Assembly (NCBI GenBank): GCA_008000375.1
Contig: SMOI01000288.1
Location: 1 to 39,723, forward strand
From: Poteriospumella lacustris
Lineage: Eukaryota; Sar; Chrysophyceae; Chromulinales; Dinobryaceae
DNA length: 39,723 nucleotides
Direction: 5' to 3'
Shown here one piece after another: positions 28,630 through 38,051 of the stretch. The notes beneath the pieces were generated by a model, which saw only the letters and a list, made by a program, of their open reading frames with translations, was not told the DNA's origin and did not search any database. Positions within the stretch are counted from its first letter, which is position 1, and each line of letters opens with the position of its first letter. The translations under genes were made by a program, and so were the position numbers.

Positions 28630-29690
28630 TTACCATACCGATGGTTGGTATTCTTGAACTCCAGCCATCACAATGGTACTGAGGTTGTCTTGATAAAAGG
28701 CAATCTCGCGGGGACAGGATCGTAGCGAGGTGGCCAGAAGCTGAAGACCACGCCTCGTCAAATACGACAAAATTGGCTTTTGGACGGCTTTCGGACGACG
28801 ACCTACTGCGATAATCAATCCCGCGTGACCACGGACCACGTGACCACGATAATCAATCAGATTGTGAGATGCATCTGCGAACACCTTAATCGGTGCTCCG
28901 GAATCAACGTAGCGGAATTGCAGCGACAGCGATTTCGTTCCACCCAGATAATTCAGTATTCGCAAAGCCATCTTGAAATCGTGTACTGAGCATTGCTTCG
29001 TTTTTGTATAAGAACGAGACGACGAACAAGATGTCGGGACGAGTCAGTCTCCCAACATCCATCAGCGCCATAACGGTCGCTGAGTGCTTTCGCGAGCTCA
29101 CCTTTGTGTCGTCTGACGGTTCTTGTTTTGACACGATGTCCACTGGCAACGGCACAGTAAGAATTGTGGTAGGTAAGTTGAAGCGCTTCGTCACTGCGTC
29201 AATGTACAAATGTATCCAGTTTGATTCACGACAACAGTCCCAAGTGTTTTATGCATCATGATGAACCGTCCAAGGTACGACAGTGTATCGTACTGTTTAA
29301 CGATCTCAAAGCGTTGCATCAGCAGGTGCTCAAGTTGTTTCCGCAGGTGAGTGTTAGTGGATACGCACAGTATGTCGTCGACGTGTACACATAGTAGATT
29401 TTGTGTTCGCCGACTGACTTTACGTATAGACACTGATCTGCAGGACTTTTCTTGAATCCCGGATCTGCTTCAATGATTGAGTCCAGTAAAGAGTTAAATC
29501 TTGCAGGTGACTCTTTTAGGCCATAGAGGTATATCTTGCCGTTGTAAATGAATGTATTCCATTCAGGTTTGATGTCTTGCCAGATAGAGTTGGCAAAGAT
29601 ATAAATCTCCAGTGATAAAGATATAAATCTCGCGACCCTCTTCAATATCCGTATCTAGGAAGGCTGATTTTGTCGGGTGCCTACGTAGCA
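28630..29690 (-). pseudogene. Second Copia lineage: reverse transcriptase and RNase H remnant
   Basis: On the minus strand from about 29,690: SAFLDTDIEEGREIYIF (RT front block), LYGLKESPARFNSLLD and CLYVKSV, then LLCVHVDDILCVSTNTHLRK with the catalytic VDD, FEIVKQYDTLSYLGRFIMMH, and RLTRPDILFVVSFL. The RNase H part reads ALRILNYLGGTKSLSLQF, VFADASHN and FYQDNLSTIVMAG. The parts sit in at least four frames, so it is dead. Motifs differ from those of the 35-kb element (VHVDD here, IYVDDL there), indicating a separate Copia lineage. Gag and integrase are absent; an X repeat begins about 290 bases upstream. Confidence 0.85.
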
Positions 29691-29976
29691 TTTATCATGC
29701 TTCTTGGAGCATTGCATGACAACAATGGGATTCACAGTTGGCGAATTTGTCTCGCCAGCTCGCGATGACCTCCGCACACCAGGCGACATTTCAGCTATTC
29801 GAAGGTTCCGTCGGCATGGTATTTGTCACGACAAGTTGCGTGTGCCGGGATATGGGTCGCATCCTCGCCTTTTGGAATGTCCTTCGCGTATACGGGAGTC
29901 ATGCAGTTTATAGCGATAAGCTGTGCGAACTCAGCGACGGCTGCTGCACGCGTCGGAGCGAATACAGCTCAGAAAA

Positions 29977-30914
29977 CAACTCTGAGCGGGGTAGACACGG
30001 TGACCTCCACAGCGGTTTCAAAATTCTGATCAGCGATTGCGTGGTATAACTGTGGTTATACCACGGCTAGGAGTGGTATACCTTCGGTTATACCACGGCT
30101 AGGAGTGGTATACCTTCGGTTATACCACGGCTAGGAGTGGTATAACTTCGGTTATACCACGGCTAGGAGTGGTATAACCACAGTTATTCCACGGCAAAAC
30201 CAGTGAAATAGCCAATGTCGAAGCGTTCTTCAAATATTTATATACATTGAAATTACAACGAATGACAATGTGTTCGCCATTTTGATTGCGATTTGTATTG
30301 ACATTATTAAACACAACAGTTGGCATGAGAGCAGTTGGCATTGATGGTATCGGTATCTGCTTAACCAGAAGCAAATCTGGATGATTCTTGAGCACTTTAC
30401 TGGGCCATGACTGTTGATTCTTCAACCGGAAAAGCGCGCGCTCTACCGCTTGCATACACGAAAATACCATCATCATTGTCATCGTCGACGTCGATCGTGC
30501 GCGTTTCGCGTCCTATGCCGCACATACTTTATCATATCCACAACATCACGTTCATAGCAACAAAATAGCCATACGGTTCATACCTTGTAATCATTTCGCT
30601 CACCAATTTCAGTAACAACCTTTGCCATACTTAAATGCATTGTTCAAATGCTCAGCAGGCACAAACGTATCGCCAACAACGTCTTCAATTCCGACGCAAT
30701 GGCAAAGTTGACGACGGACATCGTTGTGCAGTTGCAATGTCTTTTGAGGCAACAAACCTTGACGGTCTTCTTCCGACATGGCAATCAATTGTGAAAAGTA
30801 TTAGTAACGAGCTTTCCAATCGCCAACATGCAGTCCAATTCAAAAAAACGAGGATGCTCGAAAGGGTACCTTTTCGTCCCTTTTCCCCAAATGTTGTCCC
30901 TCCCCGCTTTCTAC
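29977..30914 (-). repeat. Repeat family X, longest copy
   Basis: This copy contains all the shared blocks. Minus frame 30779-30609 (56 residues) begins MSEEDRQGLLPQKTLQLHND and GIEDVVGDTFVPAEHL, then slips. An AT-rich spacer starting GTATGAACCGTATGG may be an intron. A second part (30482-30120) has WPSKVLKNHPDLLLVKQIPI, PTALMPTVVFNNVNTNRNQN, VIRCNFNVYKYLKNASTLAI and SLVLPWNN. In the overlapping frame GIFVYASGRARAFPVEE corresponds to the 10-kb copy. The far end is a hairpin-rich 32-bp tandem array and then CCCGCTCAGAGTTG. No known family is recognised; it may be a non-autonomous element with captured gene pieces. Confidence 0.7.
30054..30180. repeat. Four tandem 32-bp hairpin units
   Basis: Units GGTTATACCACGGCTAGGAG plus TGGTATACCTTC repeat at 30054, 30086, 30118 and 30150, nearly identical. 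Each contains the inverted pair GGTTATACCAC/GTGGTATAACC around GGCTAGGA, so every unit can fold. The related X copy at 10.4 kb has a diverged hairpin tract at the same place, and the 25-kb copy has a single half-unit. Confidence 0.9.
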
Positions 30915-31018
30915 ACTCACTGTCTCTCGGTGGTAACCTCGGTGTTCTGCGACACGACCTCGGTTACACCTCGAGACATCTCGTTGGTCGGTTGAAAAAA
31001 TATGAAGAAGTCCAACAA

Positions 31019-31222
31019 ACCAGAGCTAAGTACGAAGACCCTTAGTGAAACCGTACTTATGTACGTTTATTGAATTTTTCGTCTATACATGGGTTGCAAG
31101 ACCTACGCAATATGTCCAGTGCAAACCTAGACTCCCAAATGCGACCGACATCTGGGGAGCGACATCCAATAAAAGCGTCCTGACCCTGTAGCCACAGTAG
31201 TATACTACTGTTTCACTAAGGG
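31019..31222 (+). repeat. Repeat family Y, copy 7 (full length)
   Basis: It runs ACCAGAGCTAAGTACGAAGA, CCCTTAGTGAAACCGTACTT, then the conserved middle, and ends CAGTAGTATACTACTGTTTC followed by ACTAAGGG. Same orientation and extent as copy 4, with a shorter middle. Confidence 0.9.
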
Positions 31223-31632
31223 AAAACCGAAACTATACACTATTCCTAGGACTGGTTTGTTCTTGTGTTTTAATTATCTATCATCATTTCTTCTTCGATT
31301 TGCCCAACTACGTATGATTTGAAATTTGATTTTTAAATTCAATTTGTCAGTGGTTCCAGAGGCTGTGTAACCGAGCCTGGAACTGTCGTAGTCTGAGCGA
31401 ACTGGCCGCGGGACGAGATTAACGTAGAAAGCGATCTCTTGTTACACGTGACTTATTTCAAACCCGTTTCATGGGATGTGCTGAATCGGTCATGCTACAA
31501 AACGCGTTTTCTGTAGCAGTGTTACGTTTCGGTACAGTCGCAGATCATTTTCACATTTTTGGGCCATTGACGCACAACTGAAGACGATTTTGGCTGTGAA
31601 CGAAAGAGTGGAAAAGGAAAAGGGTGTCGCAG
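31223..31632. other. Gap without recognisable features
   Basis: I see no open frame with protein-like character, no repeat seen elsewhere in the window and no inverted repeat here. Confidence 0.4.
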
Positions 31633-32180
31633 TCAACGTGAGCTTGACAACCAAAACGAATTGGATGCCATCAACAACAAACTACGAGCCGAAAGAGCAG
31701 CGAAGAAACGAAAATCAAGAAACAAAACCCTACGGTGATTTAATGCTGCACGTAGGCCAAAATATCTAAGGAGACACGCCACTTGAAGAGTTTCGATCGC
31801 ATCTCGGTATTTATTCTTATCTTCGTTGAGCCACAGCATGTATGCGATGACAATACTCCTGGGTCTGAGGGCAACAACATTTGCAACATTCATCATTAAT
31901 GCAAAAAGAGACACAATCTGCCGACATAAATAGCAGATTTTAGCGGGAACCACAAGCTCCCCATGCTCATCAAAGAGATTACTCATATCTTCTGCGTCCA
32001 ACTTACTTCTTAGCCAAAAGAATTTCCGTGGGGGGGGGGGGAATCTGCGTCGAAGATCTTGCGAAACAACTTGAGGAAGGTCCATCCCATAATCATATAT
32101 GAAGTCACAGTGGGCATTGGAGCAGAACGATTCTATGAGTGGCGCCAGGTGCGAGTTACGCGATTTGTGACTCTTAATTT
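31633..32180 (-). CDS. Unrecognised protein with a proline run set by a homopolymer
   Basis: The minus frame is open from about 32,180 to the stop at 31,633. It reads HLAPLIESFCSNAHCDFIYD, YGMDLPQVVSQDLRRRF, then four prolines encoded by the 12-base G run (plus strand 32030-32041), then WLRSKLDAEDMSNLFDEHGE and AKICYLCRQIVSLFALMMNV. C...C pairs (CSNAHC, CYLC) could bind metal. Frame continuity across the G run depends on its true length. No start codon is secure: the first ATG inside is at 32,085, but protein-like text begins earlier, so it is probably a truncated or captured gene. No family recognised. Confidence 0.4.
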
Positions 32181-32660
32181 ACGATTGAAAAATTCAAAAA
32201 TACCGCTTGCGTAACAGTACAATTTAGATCCCCAAGTAGGTTTGGGTTTTAGTGGCAAAAAACGGAACACTCCCAAAATCATGACATCTGCCCTACTCAC
32301 GAAACTCAGAGTGTGGGAATTTGGGTGAGTGCGAAATAAAGAGTATCGCAGTGACGAAACAGTGTTGAACAGACGTACAGCAAAACTGACAGTGACTGCA
32401 CTGCTGGAAAATGCTTTTTGCAGATGCGATACAGCCGTTCGTTTTGTGAACGGGCGCTTTGATCACATCAGATGGAGAACATAGCTACAAAGGTGGGAAT
32501 GATTCGCATACTTGTTTCAACACAAACTTTCAATGAGTATGAGATCATCCAGCCGAAACAGAAAGAGATCCCGCGCTTCTGAATCGTCAGCAAGCACGGC
32601 TGCTCAGAGCAGCAGTTTATTGGCAGACAATGGAAACGAGGGAGATGATTCGGGCAACCA
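32181..32660. other. Mostly non-coding flank of the Copia element; one Ser/Arg-rich ORF
   Basis: A small plus frame (32512-32697) is Ser/Arg-rich (SSSRNRKRSRASESSASTAA) and runs into the left long terminal repeat, so its last residues are repeat-derived. Nothing else was recognised. Confidence 0.3.
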
Positions 32661-32854
32661 TGCCAAGGAAGGTTTTGTAAAGTTCACTTCTAATTGACTC
32701 AAAGCATTCAAAGAATTCGAGTTCATCACTGAACTGAGGTACAGGAAACCTGGCGGTGATCGTCTGATAAAAAGCGTTGACACGTAGCGTTAAAAGGACG
32801 CTACACCTCCTAGAGCCAGACTAGGAGACTGTGTCATCTGGAACGCCTTCGAGA
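32661..32854 (+). repeat. Left LTR-like direct repeat of the Copia-type element
   Basis: It starts TG(C)CAAGGAAGGTTTTGTAA and ends GTCATCTGGAACGCCTTCGAGA. It matches 37656-37864 nearly base for base except for an indel of about 15 bp in the middle. The shared block may extend four bases further left (ACCA). No target duplication was found, and the 3' end does not show a canonical CA. Retroelement coding starts 31 bp downstream. Confidence 0.8.
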
Positions 32855-32884
32855 ATCAATTAGAAGTAGCAATCCCCATACCTG

Positions 32885-33640
32885 ATGGAATGGCCAAAAG
32901 GGCCAAACCCCGACCCCAAGACCGGCAGCTCAAAAACTGAGCAGAGCCGGGGCAACTTCCGAAAGAAGCGGCCAAGAGCCAACATGCTCTCATCCGTTGA
33001 CTCCCTCAAGGAGCGCGTGAATCCCCACATCCCGTTGCTCAAACCTGGCAACGTGGCCGAGCTGTTAGTGTTCAAGGCACGTGTGTCAGATCACCTGCGA
33101 GAGTCCTTTACCTTGAATGGTAATTGCCTTCAATCCCTTCGCTACTATGATGGGAAAGAGGCCCTCACCCTCCTTCAAGCGGCAAGAACAAGCGTGGTTC
33201 GAATGGACAAAGCAAGACGAGCAACGGCGGCACCTGCAGAGCAACAAGAGGAAGCAGATGAAGAACAAGCAGTAGCAGATGATGAAGACGATGGAGAAGG
33301 ATACGAGGACGACGAGCATACCCTTGCAGGAGCCGCCGAACCCCTCCAGGACTCACAGCTACAAGACCTGAACCAAATCATCAGCACCCTGCCGGAAAGA
33401 ACAAGATGAAAGGTACTGGATGCCCAGATTGCGCAGGCGGCCAAGACGATGATGGAAAAGCGACTTGAAAGCGAAACAGAGAAGTCCAAGATTTTTGCAC
33501 TCATTCTGTCGAAGATGTCGGAAGCGTCAATCGCCCTGGTACGAAACTCCAGTGACGCCGAGGTGATAAGTCTAGAAGCGAACGACCCCGTCCGCCTATG
33601 GAAGACCATCGAAGCTACACATATCGAAGGATCGTCAAGA
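32885..33640 (+). pseudogene. Copia-type Gag
   Basis: Frame 32885-33409 (174 residues) has a basic N terminus and LSSVDSLKERVNPHIPLLKP, then an acidic Glu/Asp-rich stretch. After a frameshift at the Arg-Thr-Arg end, the sequence continues VLDAQIAQAAKTMMEKRLES, IFALILSKMSEASIALVRNS and DPVRLWKTIEATHI. The last part is the conserved Gag block also seen at 3.3 kb. No zinc knuckle is visible, which is unusual for Copia Gag. The start is the first ATG of the frame, 31 bp past the left LTR, so little leader remains for primer binding. Confidence 0.65.
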
Positions 33641-34386
33641 TGATACGCACGTACCAGATGGTGCGTCAAGACAAGACCTACAATTCCGGGTCAACTGGAG
33701 CGTCATAGGTCACCACGGAATCCATACACCCCGTCTCGAAGCAGCAAAAGAGGCCATCACTGAGGACGGAAACCGCTTCGCCGCAGCGACTTTTGGCTTC
33801 GAGGGATCAAGAACCGTGTACATGGCACACGGTGGTCGAGCCTGCCACTTGAAGGATACCGACATCCTGCTGGACACACAAGCCAACGTGTCTGTCTTCA
33901 AGAACAAGAGCCTATTGCAAGACGTCCAACAAGTCGACACCGAAATTGAAATATCGGGCTTCGTCAAAGGGCAGGTCGAATGTACCGCACTTGCCGGTTC
34001 GTTCCTGGGAGTCGATCCCGTTTACTTGGCACCAGAAGGAGCAGCGAACATCCTATCTTTCAACCAAGTGGAGCGAGGGAACCACGACATAACATGGGTT
34101 CGGAATTCCCACTTTGATGTGCGTTTCTCCGGCACCCAAGCGTCGGTGCGCTTCAGGGTCAAGGCAAATGGTCTATATGTCGCCGATGGATCTAAACTCA
34201 TTGAGGAGATGAGACAAGTGATGGTGATGACTGCTGCAGAGCGAGAGAGAGCTTACCCGGTAGACCAAGTCAAGCGCGCACAGGAAGCACGCAAACTCCA
34301 AGAACGACTCGGCTACCCTTCAACTGACGCGCTGATCCGTTCGCTCAATCAAGGGGCCCTCATAACCGCGCCGATGTCCTTGGCGC
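33633..34386 (+). pseudogene. Copia-type protease and pre-integrase domain
   Basis: The frame is open from before 33,640 to 34,499; homology in this frame ends near 34,386. It reads HGIHTPRLEAAKEAITEDGN, then ILLDTQANVSVFKNKSLLQD (aspartic protease site, DTQA where DSGA or DTGA is standard), FLGVDPVYLAPEGAANILSF, and the pre-integrase segment AYPVDQVKRAQEARKLQERL with GYPSTDALIRSLNQGALITA. A single-base deletion near 34,385 throws the integrase into the next frame. The protease dimer flap is replaced by the ANILSFNQV block typical of this lineage. Confidence 0.75.
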
Positions 34387-34936
34387 TCGGGAAATTTACG
34401 GACCAGCTGAAGCCACAATGCAAGGGGCAAAGCGGCGAGACACGCAAAGAGCCATGGGTATACTGGAGTATGTACCTAGACCAGTCCAAGTTGAAGTGAC
34501 CCTGTTAGCTGACATAATGCAAGGTGAGGGCGACTCTTACCTCATCTCCGTCTCGTATCCGTTGCGGCTGACGATGGTGGCACTGTTGTCAGACAAGAAG
34601 GCAACCACCATTGTAACCGCGCTGGTTGACCATGTCGACAGCTACAACGCCAAGGGCTTCAAGGCGACCCGGGTCGTCATGGATCCAGAGGCGACACTTC
34701 GGTCCGTTGGGGCATTGATCACAGAAACAGGGGTGGAACAACATGTTAGCAGAGTTGAAGCAATGATCAAGCTCGTCAAGGAAAAGACCAGATCAATTCT
34801 TCACGGCTTACCGTATCGACTGCCAAGCTCCCGTACGCGATTTGCCGTCCAGTACGCTGTGCGAATGGTGAACATCATGGGTCAAAGGACGGCCTGCACG
34901 GTATTTCTCCCCGCGAAGTTTTCCTGGGCAGGATAA
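34387..34936 (+). pseudogene. Copia-type integrase (first)
   Basis: After the frameshift the product continues REIYGPAEATMQGAKRRDTQ, then the catalytic core: EVTLLADIMQGEGDSYLISV (first Asp), FKATRVVMDPEATLRSVGAL (second Asp) and HVSRVEAMIKLVKEKTRSIL (Glu). The Asp-Glu spacing is short by several residues, suggesting an internal deletion. The stop is at 34934-34936. Order Gag-PR-INT-RT-RH identifies a Ty1/copia-type element. Confidence 0.75.
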
Positions 34937-35140
34937 CAGATGTGAAGAGAGACTTTCGAGTCGCATTCGGAGAGTATTGTCACATACCAGTGTATTCGAA
35001 GGTTCGAAACTCGATGCAGTCCAGAACTATCCCAGCGATCTCACTTAGCGGCAAGGGCAATGTGACGGGCGGCGAAGCAAGTTTGGGAACCTGCGCACTA
35101 CAGGCAAGTACCAGAAGGCTCCGTCACTATACCATCCTTC

Positions 35141-36117
35141 GTGTTTCTAAAGGAGAAGTACGATGCCAGCGGCAATTTCATGAAGATCAAGTCGCGCCTT
35201 GTTGCAGGCGGGCACATGCAGGATGCCGTTGCCGGCGAGGAAACGTCGTCTCCCACCGCGTCGCTCACCGCGGTAATGATGGTAGCCGCTATCGCAGCCG
35301 AAGAGAACCATCGCGTACTTACCCTCGATATTGGTGGAGCGTACTTGAACGCCCCAATGAAGAGCTCGAGAACGTTCATGGTACTAGACAAGAGGATCTC
35401 TTACGTCATGACGAAGATCGACCCAAGTTATCGCGACTACGTCACGAAGAAAGGAACGATTATCGTGCGCCTCAAGAAAGCCCTTTACGGCTGCAAGGAA
35501 TCAGGGTTGTTGTGGTACGAAACCCTGTCCGAGTTTCTGAGATCCGTAGGGTACATTGCTAATCCCTACGACAAGTTCGTTATAAACTTGGTGAAGAACG
35601 GAGTCCAGACTACTGTTGTCATCTACGTGGATGATCTGTTTATTACATCTCGCGAAGACACCCAGATTGAGTTGCTGCTCGACTCAAGCAGATATCAGTG
35701 AACCGCGGGAAGGTTCACTCATACCTGGGAATGAGATTCAGCTTCCAGGACGGGTCGGTCGACCTTGATATGCATGGCTACGAGACCGAGGTTCTGGCGA
35801 CTCACAGTGTCGACGGAGTGTCACCTTCCCCTGCATCACGTGATCTATTTACGTTGACGGAAAGTCCTGTTTTGGACCAAGACGAGAGAGCGAAGTTTCA
35901 TACGGTGATCGCAAAGCTGGCGTATCTAGCCAAACCAACGAGGCCGGATATCCTAACGGCGATCTCCTTCCTGAGCACCAGGGTGCAGTCCCCTACCAAG
36001 GCCGATGGGAGCAAGCTCGCACGAGGCCTAACGTATCTCAAGCACACCGGTAAGCGAAGCATAAGACTAGTTAAGAAATGCGATTACCCAATCGCCTACG
36101 GCGATGCTTCGTATTGA
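35141..36117 (+). pseudogene. Copia-type reverse transcriptase
   Basis: Frame 35141-35701 has KSRLVAGGHMQDAVAGEETS, VLTLDIGGAYLNAPM (first catalytic Asp), ALYGCKESGLLWYETL and TTVVIYVDDLFITSRED (YVDD). A stop at 35699-35701 is followed directly by frame 35698-36117: GKVHSYLGMRFSFQDGSVDL, HTVIAKLAYLAKPTRPDILT and SFLSTRVQSPTKADG, ending at a TGA within the RNase H entry (36115-36117). All RVT_2 blocks and both catalytic motifs are intact; only a frameshift and stop disable it, so the copy is fairly young. Confidence 0.9.
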
Positions 36118-36425
36118 GTACACGCCGACTATCGAAGTCAAACTGGGATTATGATCATGTTGGGTGATGGACCATCTTCGTGAGGTCGGTGAAACAGAAG
36201 ATTAACTCGAAGTCCTCCACCGAAGCCGAACTGATAGCGCTATCAGATGCCATGGGGGACATAGTCTGGTCGCGAGAGTTACTTATTCAACAACAAAATT
36301 ACAAAAAGACATTTGTTTCGCAACCTGCTATCATCTATGAAGACAATCAAAGCACGCTCAAGCTACTGGACAGAAAACGAACGTTTGCTGGAGCTACAAA
36401 GCGAAAACGAAATGTGAATACGAAA
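36118..36425 (+). pseudogene. Copia-type RNase H, truncated by a Y insertion
   Basis: After the stop the text HADYRSQTGIMIMLGDGPSS continues in frame, then shifts to frame 36180-36428: VKQKINSKSSTEAELIALSD (catalytic Glu block) and IIYEDNQSTLKLLDRKR (Asp block). The terminal HIDIR...ADI.TK segment is missing because repeat Y begins at 36426. Confidence 0.85.
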
Positions 36426-36638
36426 TAGTGAAACAGTAGTATACTACTGTGGCTACAGGGTCAGGACGCTTTTATTGGATGTCGCCTCCCCAGAGTGTCG
36501 TGTCGTGTCGCCTCGATTTGGGAATCTAGGTTTGCACTGGACATAATGTGTAGTTCTTGCACATTATATATAGATGGAAGAATGCTATAAACGGACATAT
36601 GTACGGTTTCACTAAGGGTCCTCGCGCTTAGCTCTGGT
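36426..36638 (-). repeat. Repeat family Y, copy 8, inserted in the Copia element
   Basis: It runs from TAGTGAAACAGTAGTATACT to CTCGCGCTTAGCTCTGGT with all internal blocks. It sits exactly at the 3' break of the RNase H coding sequence, so it postdates that element. Confidence 0.9.
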
Positions 36639-36678
36639 TTATCGCGGACCGCATCGCAACAAATGAAATAAGATTGTT

Positions 36679-37534
36679 ATGAACTTTTCCCCACCACCCA
36701 TTGCTACGGAAGCGAGAGTTCACGTGGCGGTTGAAGGGTTGTGCTTGGCGGAAGCCTCTGAAGGGCAACCGTTGAAGCACGACGACGACGACGAGGCAGC
36801 GACATGTCGAAGGGCAAAGGCCACGTTGAAGAAGCAAAAACCAAACGAGGACTCTACCGGGTCCCCGTATGTTGGCCACACGATTCACGCAGACATATGC
36901 TTCCTCAAATCACATAAGCCGTGCCTCCGATTGTGCGAAGATATCACCAACTATGGTGCACTGATCCCGATAAAGTCGAAGGACAAGGCCTCAATCATGG
37001 ACGCCCTGGCGACATGGTTTGGACACATGCTGGCCCACACCGGAAACGCGGTCAGAAGGCTGAGAACTGATAATGAAGCCACGTTCTCAGCGCTCACCGA
37101 CGACTTGGCAAAGCTAGGCATATTGCTCCAGCAATCACCCAGCGGACAACGCTCCGGCAAGGTCGAACGAGCTACTCGGACGAACCGAGACGGTCTCAGA
37201 ACACTCCTGCAAGACCTGCCGTATCAAGTGCCCGAGAACCTGCAAACCCTTGCAGCGATCGACGTGGTAAAGATGCCATTCACATTGGTGACGGGAAGAA
37301 AGCCAACCGTCGACGATATCGCTGCACCATGGGGAAGTATCGTGCTTGCGACTAACCCCAACGTCCCAAGCGACAAGACGAACTGGGTATCATCGTCGGA
37401 CACAACTTCGACACCAGAGCAGGAAGCGTCGACATACTGATCGTGGACCCAACGAAGACTGGCTCCACCAAGATCGTGAACCGACCATCAAGACTGATCG
37501 CACCAGCGAGCGCAGCTGTGCAAAAGATTCCCTG
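36679..37534 (+). pseudogene. Second, distinct Copia-type integrase
   Basis: Frame 36679-37440 begins before a basic CRRAKATLKKQKPNEDS linker and has HTIHADICFLKSHKPCLRL (first Asp), AVRRLRTDNEATFSALTDDL (second Asp) and SPSGQRSGKVERATRTNRDG (Glu, 31 residues after the Asp), followed by RTLLQDLPYQVPENLQTLAA. After a frameshift near 37,385 the post-core region reads GIIVGHNFDTRAGSVDILIV, ending at a stop near 37,571. The catalytic triad is intact. It is in the same orientation as the element upstream but out of order (after RNase H), so it is a separate insertion or a rearranged relative. The right LTR-like repeat starts 85 bases later. Confidence 0.8.
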
Positions 37535-37655
37535 GGCTACCGATGGACGATATCATCAACGACTTTGCTGACGCTCGATCGTAACCTTCCAAGATACCGC
37601 GGCCCTTCAAGATACTCTGGTCAGTCAACCGCGCACAAGAAGAAAGATCTTACCA

Positions 37656-37864
37656 TGTCAAGGAAGGTTTTGTAAAGTTCACTTCTAATTGACTCAAAGC
37701 ATTCGAATCTGCCCTGCTCAAGGAGAGCGAGTTCATCACTGAACTGAGGTACAGGAAACCTGGCGGTGATCGTCTGATAAAAAGCGTTGACGCGTAGCAT
37801 TAAAAGGACGCTACACCTCCTAGAGCCAGACTAGGAGACTGTGTCATCTGGAACGCCTTCGAGA
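37656..37864 (+). repeat. Right LTR-like direct repeat
   Basis: Near-identical to 32661-32854, beginning TGTCAAGGAAGGTTTTG and ending CTGGAACGCCTTCGAGA, with about 15 extra bases (ATCTGCCCTGCTCAAGG). It marks the right border of the retroelement cluster; host-like sequence begins within about 190 bp. Confidence 0.8.
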
Positions 37865-38051
37865 CGACTTTTCACTCGTCCACCGCGTCGTCCATCAACC
37901 ATTCGAATGAGCAGACAAGCGCCTCTGAGTCTTCCTCATCGCCACGATTGTTTCGTAAGCCATTTGTTATGAGAGTAGTGTCGAGACGTCCGATCTTTTT
38001 GTCAATCCTTTTCGTGGACCCCGCTTCTCTGTTCGGTGTCAAAACTCTCCT

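Noticed and set aside
9087-31222. Family Y as a solo LTR (AATAAA present, repeated ends)
   Set aside because: No TG...CA ends or short target duplication, and the inner ends are inverted rather than directly repeated; kept as an unclassified repeat.
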